This document shows, piece by piece, positions 18,077-27,005 of a stretch of 64,000 nucleotides of DNA (its first letter is position 1; each line of letters opens with the position of its first letter). The notes beneath the pieces were generated by a model. It searched no databases. It had not been told where the DNA came from and was given only the letters and a program-made list of their open reading frames with translations. Source of the DNA: Xanthomonas sp. (GTDB taxonomy: Bacteria; Pseudomonadota; Gammaproteobacteria; Xanthomonadales; Xanthomonadaceae). The translations under genes were made by a program, and so were the position numbers. The DNA lies in contig NZ_JAFIWC010000010.1 of assembly GCF_017163755.1 (NCBI RefSeq), forward strand, positions 62,001-126,000, given 5' to 3'.

Positions 18077-18447
18077 GCGGCACCAGAATCAAGTCTGCGC
18101 GGCTGCGCCGCCAGACCGACGAGTGGCACGCGCGGGTCCCTCCCCCCGCGCAACCCAGGCCCGGTAGATCCCTCCCTCTACCGGGCTTTTTTTTGCCTGG
18201 CGTTTTCGTTGCGCGGAGGAATTGCCGCCGCCAGCGGCCGCTGCGGCGGCGATGCGTCCGCCGCAGGTGTGCTGGCGCCGACCCGGTCTGGTCATGCGCG
18301 CAGACGAGGCCCGTCCATGCGTGGGTACATGCCCTGCCGCGACCGGCCGTGCGCAGTCGCGCCGATACTCCGCAGCACAATTGCCTAACCGGCTTGGCGC
18401 ACTCGCCGCGATCGGCGCCGCAGCGCCACCGCACGCGTGAACGGCAC
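18077..18447. other. Intergenic region between phasin and bioD
   Basis: Apart from the terminator at 18159-18194, nothing convincing was seen in this convergent interval. Open frames here have no recognisable protein and poor codon character. Confidence 0.5.
18159..18194 (+). terminator. Rho-independent terminator of the phasin gene
   Basis: The perfect stem GCCCGGTAG/CTACCGGGC with a 10-nt loop is followed by eight T. It lies 82 nt past the stop codon. Confidence 0.88.
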
Positions 18448-19131
18448 TCAACGCAGTTCCACGTCGGGCGCCAGTTCCGCCGCCAGCAGCGCCGGATCGG
18501 GCGAGGCCCGGTACGGCAGGCGCCCCCAGCACGGCATCGGCAGCCGCGCCCGCAGCATCGCCATGTTGTCGTCGATGCGCTGCATCGCCGGATCGATCTC
18601 GTTGCCGACCCAGCCGATGCAGCGCAGGCCGTCGGCGGCGATCGCCGCGGCGGTGAGCCGCGCATGGTTGACGCAGCCCAGGCGCAGCCCGACCACCATC
18701 AGCACCGGCAGCTGCAGCGCGCGCGCCAGCCCGGCCTGGTCCAGCGTCGCCGACAGCGGCGCCGCCCAGCCGCCCACGCCTTCCACCACCACGATGTCGG
18801 CCTGCGCGCGCAGGCGCGCGAACGCCGCCGCGATCGGCGCCAGTTCCACGCTGACGCCCGCATCGGCCGCGGCCAGCTCCGGCGCCAGCGGCAGCGGCAG
18901 CGCGTACGGATTGACATCGGCGTACGCCGGCACCGGCGCGCTGGCCGCCTGCAGCGCCAACGCATCCTCGTTGCGCCAGCCCGCCGCGCCGGGTTCGCAG
19001 CCGCTGGCGACCGGCTTCATGCCCACCGCGCGCCGTCCGCGTGCGCGCAGCGCATGCAGCAGCGCACAGCTGGTCACGGTCTTGCCGATCCCGGTATCGG
19101 TGCCGGTGACGTAGAAGGCGGGAAGCGTCAT
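18448..19131 (-). CDS. bioD: Dethiobiotin synthetase
   Basis: This 227-residue ATP-dependent enzyme closes the ureido ring of dethiobiotin from diaminopelargonate and CO2. The P-loop GTDTGIGKT lies at residues 8-16, with MKPVASGCE at the substrate lysine, VVVEGVGGWAAPL and LGCVNHARLTA for nucleotide and metal contacts. Length matches the family. It stands alone here, without other bio genes. The ATG at 19131 gives the canonical MTLPAFYVTGTDTG start; upstream frame was discarded. Confidence 0.92.
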   Translation of the reverse strand: MTLPAFYVTGTDTGIGKTVTSCALLHALRARGRRAVGMKPVASGCEPGAAGWRNEDALALQAASAPVPAYADVNPYALPLPLAPELAAADAGVSVELAPIAAAFARLRAQADIVVVEGVGGWAAPLSATLDQAGLARALQLPVLMVVGLRLGCVNHARLTAAAIAADGLRCIGWVGNEIDPAMQRIDDNMAMLRARLPMPCWGRLPYRASPDPALLAAELAPDVELR

Positions 19132-19237
19132 CGCGATGGTTCCTAGGCGCGCCACGGCGCGCGTGGCAGGACCGCGCAGGATATCGGGCGCGTGCCGCGG
19201 CGTCAGGCCGCCGGCCATACAGGCGGTCGCATCGCGC

Positions 19238-19253
19238 TGCTAAACTCGGCCGA
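19238..19253 (+). promoter_or_regulatory. Extended -10 and probable leaderless start of msrC
   Basis: TGCTAAACT (TGn plus TAAACT) ends 6 nt before the ATG at 19253. That places transcription start on or next to the start codon. No ribosome-binding site is visible. Confidence 0.5.
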
Positions 19254-19735
19254 TGTTCGCATCCTCTTCGCTCACCGGCAGCAAGCCGGAACAGTACGCC
19301 CAGTTGCTGGCGCAGGCACGCGCCCTGGTCCACGGCGAGCCGGACCGCATCGCCAACGCGGCCAACTTGGCGGCGCTGGTGTACCACGCGCTGCCGCAAC
19401 TGAACTGGGTCGGCTTCTACCTGTACGACGGCAAGGAACTGGTGGTCGGCCCGTTCCAGGGCCTGCCGGCCTGCGTGCGCATTCCGCTGGACAAGGGCGT
19501 ATGCGGCGCGGCGGCCAGCCGCCGCCAGACCCAGCGCATCGCCGACGTGGACGCCTTCCCGGGGCACATCGCCTGCGATTCGGCGTCGCGTTCGGAGCTG
19601 GTGGTGCCGTTGCTGCGCGGCGACGAACTGGTCGGCGTGTTCGACCTGGACAGCCCGGTGCCGGCGCGCTTCGACGAGGACGACCAGCGCGGCCTGGAAG
19701 CGATCGCCCAGGTCTTCGTCGACGCGCTGCGATGA
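19253..19735 (+). CDS. msrC: Free methionine-(R)-sulfoxide reductase (GAF domain)
   Basis: This 160-residue single-GAF protein reduces free methionine-R-sulfoxide in the cytosol. The three cysteines of the family are present as Cys74 (PACVRI), Cys84 (KGVCGAA) and Cys108 (HIACDSASRSE). They have the same spacing as Cys84, Cys94 and Cys118 of the E. coli enzyme. SRSELVVPL and GVFDLDSP complete the active-site loop. The stop overlaps the next start by 4 nt (ATGA), so the TfoX-C protein is coupled to it. Confidence 0.9.
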   Translation: MFASSSLTGSKPEQYAQLLAQARALVHGEPDRIANAANLAALVYHALPQLNWVGFYLYDGKELVVGPFQGLPACVRIPLDKGVCGAAASRRQTQRIADVDAFPGHIACDSASRSELVVPLLRGDELVGVFDLDSPVPARFDEDDQRGLEAIAQVFVDALR

Positions 19736-20130
19736 CCACCGCCAAGCTGCGCAACATCGGCCCCAAGAGCGCGGCCTGGCTGCGCCAGGTCGGCCTGCGC
19801 ACGCAGGAGGACCTGGCCGCCGCCGGCGCGGTGGGCGCGTTCCTGAAGGTCAAACGCGCCGGCTTCAAGCCCAGCCTCAACCTGCTGTACTCGCTGGAAG
19901 GCGCGCTGACCGGCTGCCACTGGCAGGAACTGCCGGAAGCGCGCCGCGCGCAGCTGCTCGGCGAACTGGAAGCGGCCGCCGCGCAATTGCCGGCGCAGCG
20001 CGGGCTGCCGGTGGCCGGCCCGGTCGAGACCACCCACTTCGACCGCGACGGCGATCGCAGCGACTCGCCCTACCCCGACTACGCCGACGACGATGCCGGC
20101 GGCGGCAGCGGCGAGCGCGACGACGATTGA
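19732..20130 (+). CDS. TfoX C-terminal-domain protein
   Basis: This 132-residue protein carries only the C-terminal domain of TfoX/Sxy (residues 1-80), a helix-hairpin-helix-like fold: TAKLRNIGPKSAAWLRQVGLRTQEDLAAAGAV in spirit, with CHWQELPEARRAQLL. The last 45 residues are acidic and disordered (Asp-rich, ending GERDDD). Full TfoX proteins help activate competence genes, but the N-terminal half is missing, so that function cannot be assumed. It overlaps msrC by 4 nt. Confidence 0.75.
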   Translation: MTTAKLRNIGPKSAAWLRQVGLRTQEDLAAAGAVGAFLKVKRAGFKPSLNLLYSLEGALTGCHWQELPEARRAQLLGELEAAAAQLPAQRGLPVAGPVETTHFDRDGDRSDSPYPDYADDDAGGGSGERDDD

Positions 20131-20313
20131 GTCCAGGCCCCGGCACCTGCCCGGGGCACACCAGGCTTCGGGTGCGAACCTGGGCTGACCATGGTCGTGG
20201 CAGCGGCGGCGTTGCGCGCGCCGCACAGGGCACGTTCGCGGCGCCCGCCCCCGTTCCAGGCCCGCACCCCCTGTCTGCCCCGACACCCGATCCCACCGCG
20301 CGGGCCGATCGCG

Positions 20314-20319
20314 TACAAT
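20314..20319 (+). promoter_or_regulatory. -10 element ahead of the cobalamin riboswitch
   Basis: TACAAT would start transcription near 20327, immediately upstream of the riboswitch core. No strong -35 was seen. Confidence 0.45.
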
Positions 20320-20329
20320 CGCGCCGCTT

Positions 20330-20535
20330 CAAGGTGACCGCGCGGGTTCGTCCCGCCGGTTGAAACGGGAAGCCGGTGCGTCTTGCGACAAGGCCGGCGC
20401 TGCCCCCGCAACGGTAAGCGATCCGCGCTGACGACCTGCGCCACTGTGCTCGAGCATGGGAAGGCGTCGCAGCCGGGGTCTGGACCCCAGATCGCGAGCC
20501 CGGAGACCGGCCTTGCAGTCCACTGGTTGCGATGC
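20330..20535 (+). ncRNA. Cobalamin (B12) riboswitch
   Basis: The conserved core elements appear in order: CGGGAAGCCGGTG (20376-20388), GCTGCCCCCGCAACGGTAAG (20399-20418), GCCACTG, ATGGGAAGGCG and the B12 box GCCCGGAGACCGGCC (20498-20512). It sits in the leader of the vitamin B12 receptor gene. Adenosylcobalamin binding would shut down expression, probably by hiding the ribosome-binding site or by termination. The exact edges are approximate. Confidence 0.93.
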
Positions 20536-20643
20536 GGAGGGCGTCGCGGCGTGCCGTGCCGCGTCGGCGCCGTTCGCTCGCATCCTTTCGTCCGCGACTC
20601 CTTCGCCGTTACAGCGCGCTCGCGCGCCGGAGTTGCCTGCCCC

Positions 20644-22515
20644 ATGTCGTCCCGCCTGCTTTCGGTCGCGATCGCGTCCGCCCTGTCCCTGCCCGCCGCC
20701 GCCGCACACGCCGAGGCCGCCAGCGATCTCGACCAGGTCCTGGTCACCGCCACCCGCACCCAGATCTCGGTGGAGGACAGCGTGGTGCCCGCGCAGGTGA
20801 TCGACCGCGCCGAGATCGACCGCAGCCAGGCCTCGTCGCTGGCGCAGCTGCTGCAGGGCCGCGCCGGTATCGGCCTCTCCAACCAGGGCGGCCTGGGCAA
20901 GCTGACCACGCTGAACCTGCGCGGCAGCGAATCGGACCACGTGCTGGTGCTGGTCGACGGCGTGCGCCTGGGCTCGGCCAGCGCCGGCCTGGCCGCGTTC
21001 CAGGACTTGCCGCTGGCGCAGATCGACCGCATCGAGATCGTGCGCGGCCCGCGCTCGAGCCTGTACGGCTCGGACGCGATCGGCGGCGTGATCCAGATCT
21101 TCACCCGCCGCGGCGGCCAGGGCCTGCAGCAGAACCTGAGCCTGGGCGCAGGCAGCCATGGCCTGCGCGAGGCCAGCGCCGGCTTCAGCAACCGCGGCGA
21201 GCGCGGCTGGCTGTCGGTGCAGGGCGGCTACCAGAAGACCGACGGCATCAATGCCTGCGACGGCTCGGCCACGCTGTTCGCCGGCTGCTTCGTCGATGAG
21301 CCGGACCGCGACGGCTACCGCAGCGCCTCGCTGAGCGCGCGCGGCGGCTACGCGCTGAGCGACACCGTGAGCGTGGAGGCGCATGCGCTGGATGTGGACG
21401 CGCGCAACCAGTACGACGGCGACGCCCTGTTCGCCGGCAACGAGGCCGACAACCACCAGCAGGTGCTCGGCGGCAAGCTCGACTGGACCCCGTCCGAGCG
21501 CGTGCACCTGGCCGCGCAGCTGGGCCGCAACCGCGACCAGGCCGACAGCTACTACGCCGACGCCGGCGGCGGCGCGCGCAGCTTCGTCAGCACCTTCGAC
21601 AGCCGCCGCGACACCGCGTCGCTGCAGGGCGATTTCGGCCTGGCCGAGGGCCACCTGCTCAGCGCCGGCGCCGACTGGCAGCGCGAGCAGGTCAGCGGCA
21701 CCACCGCCTTCGACGTCGACGAACGCGACAACACCGGCGTGTTCGCCGAGTACCAGGGCCGCTTCGGCGCGCAGCAGCTGCAGGCCAGCGTGCGCAGCGA
21801 CGACAACGAACAGTTCGGCGAGCACACCACCGGCAGCCTGGGCTGGGGCCTGGCGCTGGACCACGGGCTGAAGCTCACCGCCAGCGTCGGCACCGGCTTC
21901 AAGGCGCCGACCTTCAACGACCTGTACTTCCCGTTCTCCGGCAACCCGGCGCTGAAGCCGGAGAAGTCCAAGAGCGGCAACCTCGGCGTGGCGCAGTACG
22001 CCGACGCGTGGAACTGGACGTTCAACGTCTACGAGACCCGCGTGGACCAGCTGATCTCCTACGATGCGGCGACGTTCCTGCCGGTGAACGTGGACGAGGC
22101 GAGGATCCGCGGCGCCGAGCTGACCGGGTTCGTGGCGCTGGGCGGCTGGGAACTGTCGGCGCAGCTGAGCCACACCGATCCGCGCAACCGCAGCGACGGC
22201 GGCAACCGCGACAACTGGCTGGCGCGCCGCGCGCGCGACACTGCGCGGCTGGACGTGGACCGCGCGTTCGGCCCGGTCAGGCTCGGGGTGACCGCCTTCG
22301 GCAGCGGCGGCCGCTACGACGACGCGGCCAATCGCGTGCGCCTGGCCGGCTACGGCACGCTGGATGTGCGCGTGGAATACGCGTTCGCGCCGGACTGGAC
22401 GCTGCAGGCCAAGGCCAGCAACGTGTTCGACCGCGACTACGAGACGGTCAACTGGTACAACCAGCCCGGCCGCGAATACGCGCTGAGCCTGCGCTACGCG
22501 CCGGCGGCGCGCTGA
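20644..22515 (+). CDS. btuB: TonB-dependent vitamin B12 receptor BtuB
   Basis: This 623-residue outer-membrane receptor has a signal peptide (1-22) and the TonB box DQVLVTATRT. The plug domain includes QLLQGRAGIGLSNQGGLGKLTTLNLRGSESDHVLVLVDGVR and IEIVRGPRSSLYGSDAIGGVIQIFT. A barrel of about 470 residues follows. Size and plug motifs are those of BtuB, and the cobalamin riboswitch upstream makes the cargo assignment strong. The C-terminus ends RYAPAAR rather than with a terminal aromatic residue, a small deviation. Confidence 0.92.
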   Translation: MSSRLLSVAIASALSLPAAAAHAEAASDLDQVLVTATRTQISVEDSVVPAQVIDRAEIDRSQASSLAQLLQGRAGIGLSNQGGLGKLTTLNLRGSESDHVLVLVDGVRLGSASAGLAAFQDLPLAQIDRIEIVRGPRSSLYGSDAIGGVIQIFTRRGGQGLQQNLSLGAGSHGLREASAGFSNRGERGWLSVQGGYQKTDGINACDGSATLFAGCFVDEPDRDGYRSASLSARGGYALSDTVSVEAHALDVDARNQYDGDALFAGNEADNHQQVLGGKLDWTPSERVHLAAQLGRNRDQADSYYADAGGGARSFVSTFDSRRDTASLQGDFGLAEGHLLSAGADWQREQVSGTTAFDVDERDNTGVFAEYQGRFGAQQLQASVRSDDNEQFGEHTTGSLGWGLALDHGLKLTASVGTGFKAPTFNDLYFPFSGNPALKPEKSKSGNLGVAQYADAWNWTFNVYETRVDQLISYDAATFLPVNVDEARIRGAELTGFVALGGWELSAQLSHTDPRNRSDGGNRDNWLARRARDTARLDVDRAFGPVRLGVTAFGSGGRYDDAANRVRLAGYGTLDVRVEYAFAPDWTLQAKASNVFDRDYETVNWYNQPGREYALSLRYAPAAR

Positions 22516-22960
22516 GGAAACGAAGCGGGCTGCGCCCTCTGGCGCGACCCGCTTCACTTGGGGAGCGGTTTCAGTCGCCGCGGGCGGCCCCGGCAAGGCG
22601 CGTCGCGACTGAAGTCGCTCCCACAGGTGTTCCTGCCTGCAGCTGCACAGGGAGCGCTTCGGCGATACCAGGCGGGCTGCGCGCCCCTGTAGGAGCGGCT
22701 TCAGCCGCGACGCTTTGCCGCTTCCCTCCGGTCGCGGCTGAAGCCGCTCCTACAGGATTCGAATTCGGATGCGCATGGCACCTGCGTCTTCGCGCAGCGC
22801 TCCCACAGGTTTTCGTGCCTGCAGCTGCACGGGGAGCGCTTCGTCGGCCATACCGGGCGGCTGCGCGCCCCTGCGTGACGTTGTAGGAGCGGCTTCAGCC
22901 GCGACCGGGCTCTCCCGGTAAAGCGTCGCGGCTGAAGCCGCTCCTACAGGGGGCGATCGA
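22516..22960. repeat. REP cluster: palindromes plus a long imperfect direct repeat
   Basis: A hairpin just past btuB (22522-22555) is followed by a degenerate palindrome (22559-22625). Two intact REP palindromes lie at 22688-22755 and 22882-22948. Each intact palindrome is preceded by a similar segment, running from CTCCCACAGGT through CTGCAGCTGCAC to CTGCGCGCCCCTG, at about 22617-22688 and 22797-22872. The interval is therefore an imperfect tandem duplication of one REP-bearing unit. No gene is present. Confidence 0.85.
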
Positions 22961-23014
22961 TCGCCACGCCGACGGCAATGACGGCGGCATGTGCGGCATG
23001 CGCCACGGCCCGCA

Positions 23015-23668
23015 TCAACCCAGCGTCAGCAGCTCGCGCATGTCGTCCATCAGCAGCACCGTGTCGGCGCTGGCCAGGTCCAGGTCGCGCGGATAGCCGT
23101 AGCGCACCAGCGCGCACGGCATGCCGGCGGCCTGGGCGGCCTGCAGGTCGGTGCCCGAATCGCCCACCATCAGGCAACGCGACGGCGCCTGCCCGAAACG
23201 CTGCGCCAGGTACAGCAGCGGCGCCGCGCTGGGCTTGCGTTCGGGCAGGCTGTCGCCGCCGAGCAGCGCCGAGAACTCGTCCACCACGCCCAGGTAATCC
23301 AGCAGCGGTGCCACCAGCGCGGCGGGCTTGTTGGTGCACAACGCCAGCGTCGTGCCGCGCGCGCGCAACGCCGGCAGCGCCTCGCGCACGCCCGGGTACA
23401 GGCGCGGGCTGCGCAGCAGGCAGGCCTCGTAGTGGCGCATGAAGGTCGGCATCACCGCATCGACCGGCGTGGGATCGTGCGCATGCCGCCATGCGGACTC
23501 CACCAGCTTGCGCACGCCTTCGCCGATCCAGCCGAGCACCGTCGCCTCGGGCACGGTGGGCAGGCCGAAATCGGCCAGCGTGCGGTTGAGCGATTCGGCG
23601 ATGTCCGCGCCGCTGTCCACCAGCGTGCCGTCCAGGTCGAATACGACCACTGCATACGGATAGTCCAT
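23015..23668 (-). CDS. gph: Phosphoglycolate phosphatase (HAD family)
   Basis: This 217-residue HAD-superfamily phosphatase has motif I VVFDLDGTLVDS (residues 8-19), motif II LALCTNKPAALV, the motif III lysine in PERKPSAAPLL and motif IV MVGDSGTDLQAAQAAGM. The cap fits the Gph subgroup, which removes 2-phosphoglycolate produced during DNA repair. Other HAD substrates are possible. The gene ends close to the REP cluster, which may terminate it. Confidence 0.85.
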   Translation of the reverse strand: MDYPYAVVVFDLDGTLVDSGADIAESLNRTLADFGLPTVPEATVLGWIGEGVRKLVESAWRHAHDPTPVDAVMPTFMRHYEACLLRSPRLYPGVREALPALRARGTTLALCTNKPAALVAPLLDYLGVVDEFSALLGGDSLPERKPSAAPLLYLAQRFGQAPSRCLMVGDSGTDLQAAQAAGMPCALVRYGYPRDLDLASADTVLLMDDMRELLTLG

Positions 23669-23746
23669 GTCGCCTCGCTGCCGGTTGCCGGCCTGCATTG
23701 TAGGCGCAGGCCCGGCCTCAATCCCGGCGAGCGCGCCCATGCCGCG

Positions 23747-24805
23747 CTAGAACAGGCTGTGCTGCAGTTCGATCTCGCCGCGTTCGCGGAAGCCGGACAG
23801 GCCGACGCCGACCAGCCGGTACAGCGTGTCCGGCGGCAGCGCGACGCGTTCGCACAGCCCCAGCGCGATCCGGGTGAACGCTTCCAGCGACTGCGGCGGC
23901 GACTCCGGCGTATGGCTGCGGGTGAGGATGCGGAACTGCGCGGTCTTCAGTTTCAGCACCACGGTATGGCCGACGCGCTCGGTCTTGCGCGTGGCCAGCC
24001 AGGCCTTCTCGGCCATGCGCTCGATCGCCGGGCCCAGCTGCGACAACGGCAGGTCGGTGGCGAAGGTGTCCTCGGCGGAAATCGATTGCACCAGTTGGTT
24101 GGCCTCCACCGGGCGCTCGTCGATGCCGCGCGCGCGCCGGTACAGGCTGTGGCCGAACGCGCCGAAGCGCGCCTGCAGTTGCTCCAGCGGCAACGCGCGC
24201 AGGTCGCCGACCGTGACCACGCCCAGCTCGGCCAGCCTGGCCTGCATCACCTTGCCCACGCCCGGCACCTTGCTCACCGGCAGCGGGGTCAGGAACGCTT
24301 CCACGCGATGCGGGCGGATCACGAACTGGCCGTCGGGCTTGCGCCAGTCCGAGGCGATCTTGGCCAGGAACTTGTTCGGGGCGATGCCGGCCGACGCGGT
24401 CAGCGAGGTTTCCTCGCGGATCTGCGCGCGGATGATCTGCGCGATCTCGGTGGCGGTGGCGACGTCGCCCTTGGGCGCGGTGACGTCCAGGTAGGCCTCG
24501 TCCAGCGACAGCGGCTCGACCAGGTCGGTATGGCGATGGAAGATGTCGCGCACCTGCCGCGACACCGCCTTGTAGCGCGCGAAATCCGGCGGCACGAAGA
24601 TCGCGTCCGGACACAGCCGCTCGGCGCGCAGCGCCGGCATCGCCGAGCGCACGCCGAACACCCGCGCCTCGTAGGACGCGGCGCACACCACCGAGCGCAT
24701 GCCGCGCCACGCCACCACCACCGGCTTGCCGCGCAATGCGGGATCGTCACGCTGCTCCACGGACGCGTAGAACGCGTCCATGTCGACGTGAATGATCTTG
24801 CGCAT
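23747..24805 (-). CDS. dinB: DNA polymerase IV (Y family)
   Basis: This 352-residue translesion polymerase shows the catalytic acidic residues in [13 protein letters not shown] (N-terminus) and [13 protein letters not shown] (about residue 100). It also has the palm motif [15 protein letters not shown], the helix-hairpin-helix [18 protein letters not shown] and a little-finger domain. The C-terminus lacks a recognisable long clamp-binding peptide, ending in ELQHSLF, which may itself serve as one. The ATG at 24805 was preferred over an in-frame GTG at 24814. No LexA-type box was identified. Confidence 0.92.
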   Translation of the reverse strand: MRKIIHVDMDAFYASVEQRDDPALRGKPVVVAWRGMRSVVCAASYEARVFGVRSAMPALRAERLCPDAIFVPPDFARYKAVSRQVRDIFHRHTDLVEPLSLDEAYLDVTAPKGDVATATEIAQIIRAQIREETSLTASAGIAPNKFLAKIASDWRKPDGQFVIRPHRVEAFLTPLPVSKVPGVGKVMQARLAELGVVTVGDLRALPLEQLQARFGAFGHSLYRRARGIDERPVEANQLVQSISAEDTFATDLPLSQLGPAIERMAEKAWLATRKTERVGHTVVLKLKTAQFRILTRSHTPESPPQSLEAFTRIALGLCERVALPPDTLYRLVGVGLSGFRERGEIELQHSLF

Positions 24806-25014
24806 CGAAGCCACACCCTACGCCAGCGAACGGTGCGCGAATGATAAGCCACGCCTGCGCATGCGCCGGCGAACGCGGCTCGATCTCGCTCACGGCGCGA
24901 TAGCGATGCGCCGGCTACGCTACGCGTGCGTACGGATAAAACGTTTGATTGAATGCGCCGGGCTCGTGCACTCTGCGCGCCTCCGACTGTCTCTCGCCTG
25001 GGAATACCGCGTCT

Positions 25015-25530
25015 ATGAGTCGCCAATCTTCGTATTCACGCGAGCAATTGCTCGCCAGCGCGCGCGGCGAACTGTTCGGGCCGGAAGCCGGCCGCCTGCC
25101 GACCGATCCGATGCTGATGTTCGACCGCATCACCGTCATCGACGACGACGGCGGCGCGTACGGCAAGGGCGTGATCCGCGCCGAGCTCGACGTGCGCCCG
25201 GACCTGTGGTTCTTCCACTGCCACTTCATCGGCGATCCGGTGATGCCCGGCTGCCTGGGCCTGGATGCGATGTGGCAGCTGACCGGCTTCTTCCTGACCT
25301 GGATCGGCGCGCCCGGGCGCGGCCGCGCGCTGGGCGTGGGCGAGGTGAAGTTCACCGGGCAGGTGCTGCCCAGCGCCAAACAGGTGGTCTACGAGATCGA
25401 CATCAGCCGCGTGATCAACCGCAAGCTGGTGATGGCGGTGGCCGATGGGCGCATGTCGGTGGACGGACGCGAGATCTATACCGCCAAGGACCTGCGCGTG
25501 GGCCTGTTCACCTCGACGGAGGCCTTCTGA
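25015..25530 (+). CDS. fabA: 3-hydroxydecanoyl-ACP dehydratase/isomerase FabA
   Basis: This 171-residue enzyme dehydrates 3-hydroxyacyl-ACP and isomerises the trans-2-decenoyl product, the branch point to unsaturated fatty acids. Catalytic His70 and Asp84 lie in [20 protein letters not shown], matching the E. coli enzyme. The stop overlaps the fabB start by one base (TGATG), so the two are coupled. The leader upstream is comparatively AT-rich (GGATAAAACGTTTGATTG) and may hold the promoter. Confidence 0.96.
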   Translation: MSRQSSYSREQLLASARGELFGPEAGRLPTDPMLMFDRITVIDDDGGAYGKGVIRAELDVRPDLWFFHCHFIGDPVMPGCLGLDAMWQLTGFFLTWIGAPGRGRALGVGEVKFTGQVLPSAKQVVYEIDISRVINRKLVMAVADGRMSVDGREIYTAKDLRVGLFTSTEAF

Positions 25531-26741
25531 TGCGCCGCGTCGTCGTCACCGGAATGGGCATCACCTCGTGCCTGGGCAACGATCTGGACACGGTCTCGCG
25601 CGCGCTGCGCGACAGCCGCGCCGGCATCCGTGCGATCCCCGACTATGCCGAGCGCGGCATGCGCAGCCAGGTGGGCGGCGCGGTGGAGATCGACCTGGAC
25701 GCGCAGATCGACCGCAAGCTCAAGCGTTTCATGGGCGATGCGTCCGCGTACGCATACCTGGCGCTGCGCGACGCGATCGCCGATGCGGGCCTGGACGAGG
25801 CCGCGATCAGCGACGTGCGCACCGGGCTGATCGCCGGTTCCGGCGGCGGTTCCAGCCACTGGCAGGTGGAAGCGGCGGACCTGATGCGCGAGCGCGGCGT
25901 GCGCAAGGTCGGCCCGTACATGGTGCCGCGCACCATGTGCTCGGCGGTGTCGGCCAGCCTGGCCACCGCGTACAAGATCAAGGGCGTGAGCTATTCGCTG
26001 TCGGCCGCGTGCGCGACCTCGGCGCATTGCATCGGCGCGGCCGCCGACCTGATCCGCCACGGCCAGCAGGACGTGATGTTCGCCGGCGGCGGCGAGGAAC
26101 TGGACTGGACCATGAGCGTGATGTTCGACGCGATGGGCGCGCTGTCCAGCGGCTTCAACGACCGTCCGGCGGCGGCCTCGCGCCCGTACGACGCCGAGCG
26201 CGACGGCTTCGTCATCGCCGGCGGCGGCGGCATGCTGGTGCTGGAGGACTACGACCGCGCGGTGGCGCGCGGCGCGCGCATCCATGCCGAACTGCTCGGC
26301 TACGGCGTGACCTCCGATGGCGCCGACATGGTCGCCCCGTCCGGCGAAGGCGCGGTGCGCTGCATGCGGATGGCGATGCAGGGCGTGGACGCGCCGATCG
26401 ACTACCTCAACACGCACGGCACCTCCACGCCGCTGGGCGACGTCACCGAACTGGGCGCGGTGCGCGAGGTGTTCGGCGACGCGGTGCCGCCGCTGTCCTC
26501 GACCAAGGCGCTGTCTGGGCATTCGCTCGGCGCGGCCAGCGTGCACGAGGCGATCTACTGCCTGCTGATGATGCGCGATGGCTTCATCGCCGGCTCGGCC
26601 AACATCGATACGCTGGACCCGCGCGCCGAGGGCTTCCCGATCGTGCGCGAAAGCCGCGACGCGGCGCTGCGCACGGTGATGTCCAACAGCTTCGGCTTCG
26701 GCGGCACCAACGCGGCGCTGGTGTTCGGCAAGGTGGATTGA
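25530..26741 (+). CDS. fabB: Beta-ketoacyl-ACP synthase I FabB
   Basis: This 403-residue condensing enzyme elongates acyl-ACP, including the cis-3-decenoyl intermediate made by FabA. The Cys-His-His triad is Cys161 ([10 protein letters not shown]), His296 ([11 protein letters not shown]) and His331 (LSGHSLGAA). The C-terminal [14 protein letters not shown] loop is present. Coupling to fabA and the length make FabB more likely than FabF. Confidence 0.95.
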   Translation: MRRVVVTGMGITSCLGNDLDTVSRALRDSRAGIRAIPDYAERGMRSQVGGAVEIDLDAQIDRKLKRFMGDASAYAYLALRDAIADAGLDEAAISDVRTGLIAGSGGGSSHWQVEAADLMRERGVRKVGPYMVPRTMCSAVSASLATAYKIKGVSYSLSAACATSAHCIGAAADLIRHGQQDVMFAGGGEELDWTMSVMFDAMGALSSGFNDRPAAASRPYDAERDGFVIAGGGGMLVLEDYDRAVARGARIHAELLGYGVTSDGADMVAPSGEGAVRCMRMAMQGVDAPIDYLNTHGTSTPLGDVTELGAVREVFGDAVPPLSSTKALSGHSLGAASVHEAIYCLLMMRDGFIAGSANIDTLDPRAEGFPIVRESRDAALRTVMSNSFGFGGTNAALVFGKVD

Positions 26742-26864
26742 GGGCCGGGACTCGGGACGGCAGGATGATGTCCCGGAGCAAATCGCTGTCGAGCGATTTG
26801 ATGAAAAAAGTGCCATTTATTTTCAATAAAAGCGACGCTTTTCCAGCAGCTTCGGCACGACGGC

Positions 26865-26936
26865 TTTCTGTAGGAGGGGCTTCAGCCCCGACGCCTTACC
26901 GGTAAGGCGTCGGGGCTGAAGCCCCTCCTACAGAAA
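26865..26936. repeat. 72-bp perfect palindrome (variant REP element)
   Basis: Two 36-bp arms meet with no spacer at 26900/26901 and match base for base. The arms carry a GTAGGAGGGGCTTCAGCCCCGAC variant of the REP sequence, changed on both sides so that pairing is kept. Confidence 0.92.
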
Positions 26937-26962
26937 AGCGCAAAGCGAAGAACCTGCGAAAA

Positions 26963-26997
26963 TCCCGAGTCCCGAGTCCCGAGTCCCGAGTCCCGAA
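26963..26997. repeat. Heptamer tandem array (TCCCGAG, about five copies)
   Basis: Near-perfect 7-bp tandem copies lie 10 nt from the prlC stop. The same heptamer, in either orientation, occurs at 39.0, 39.1, 52.4, 55.4, 55.5 and 61.2 kb. Confidence 0.85.
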
Positions 26998-27005
26998 CAT
27001 AACCC

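Larger units (their letters stand above)
26742..27005. other. Convergent fabB/prlC intergenic region with several hairpins
   Basis: From left to right it holds one GGGACTC pair (26748-26757), a 9-bp hairpin CAAATCGCT/AGCGATTTG (26779-26800), the short inverted repeat AAAAGCGACGCTTTT (26828-26842), the 72-bp palindrome and a heptamer tandem array. Any of these could end transcription from either side. Confidence 0.6.

Noticed and set aside
26963-26997. Heptamer arrays considered as CRISPR or phase-variation tracts within genes.
   Set aside because: Units are 7 bp without spacers, and all lie between genes, so neither CRISPR nor coding phase variation applies. They are listed as repeats.
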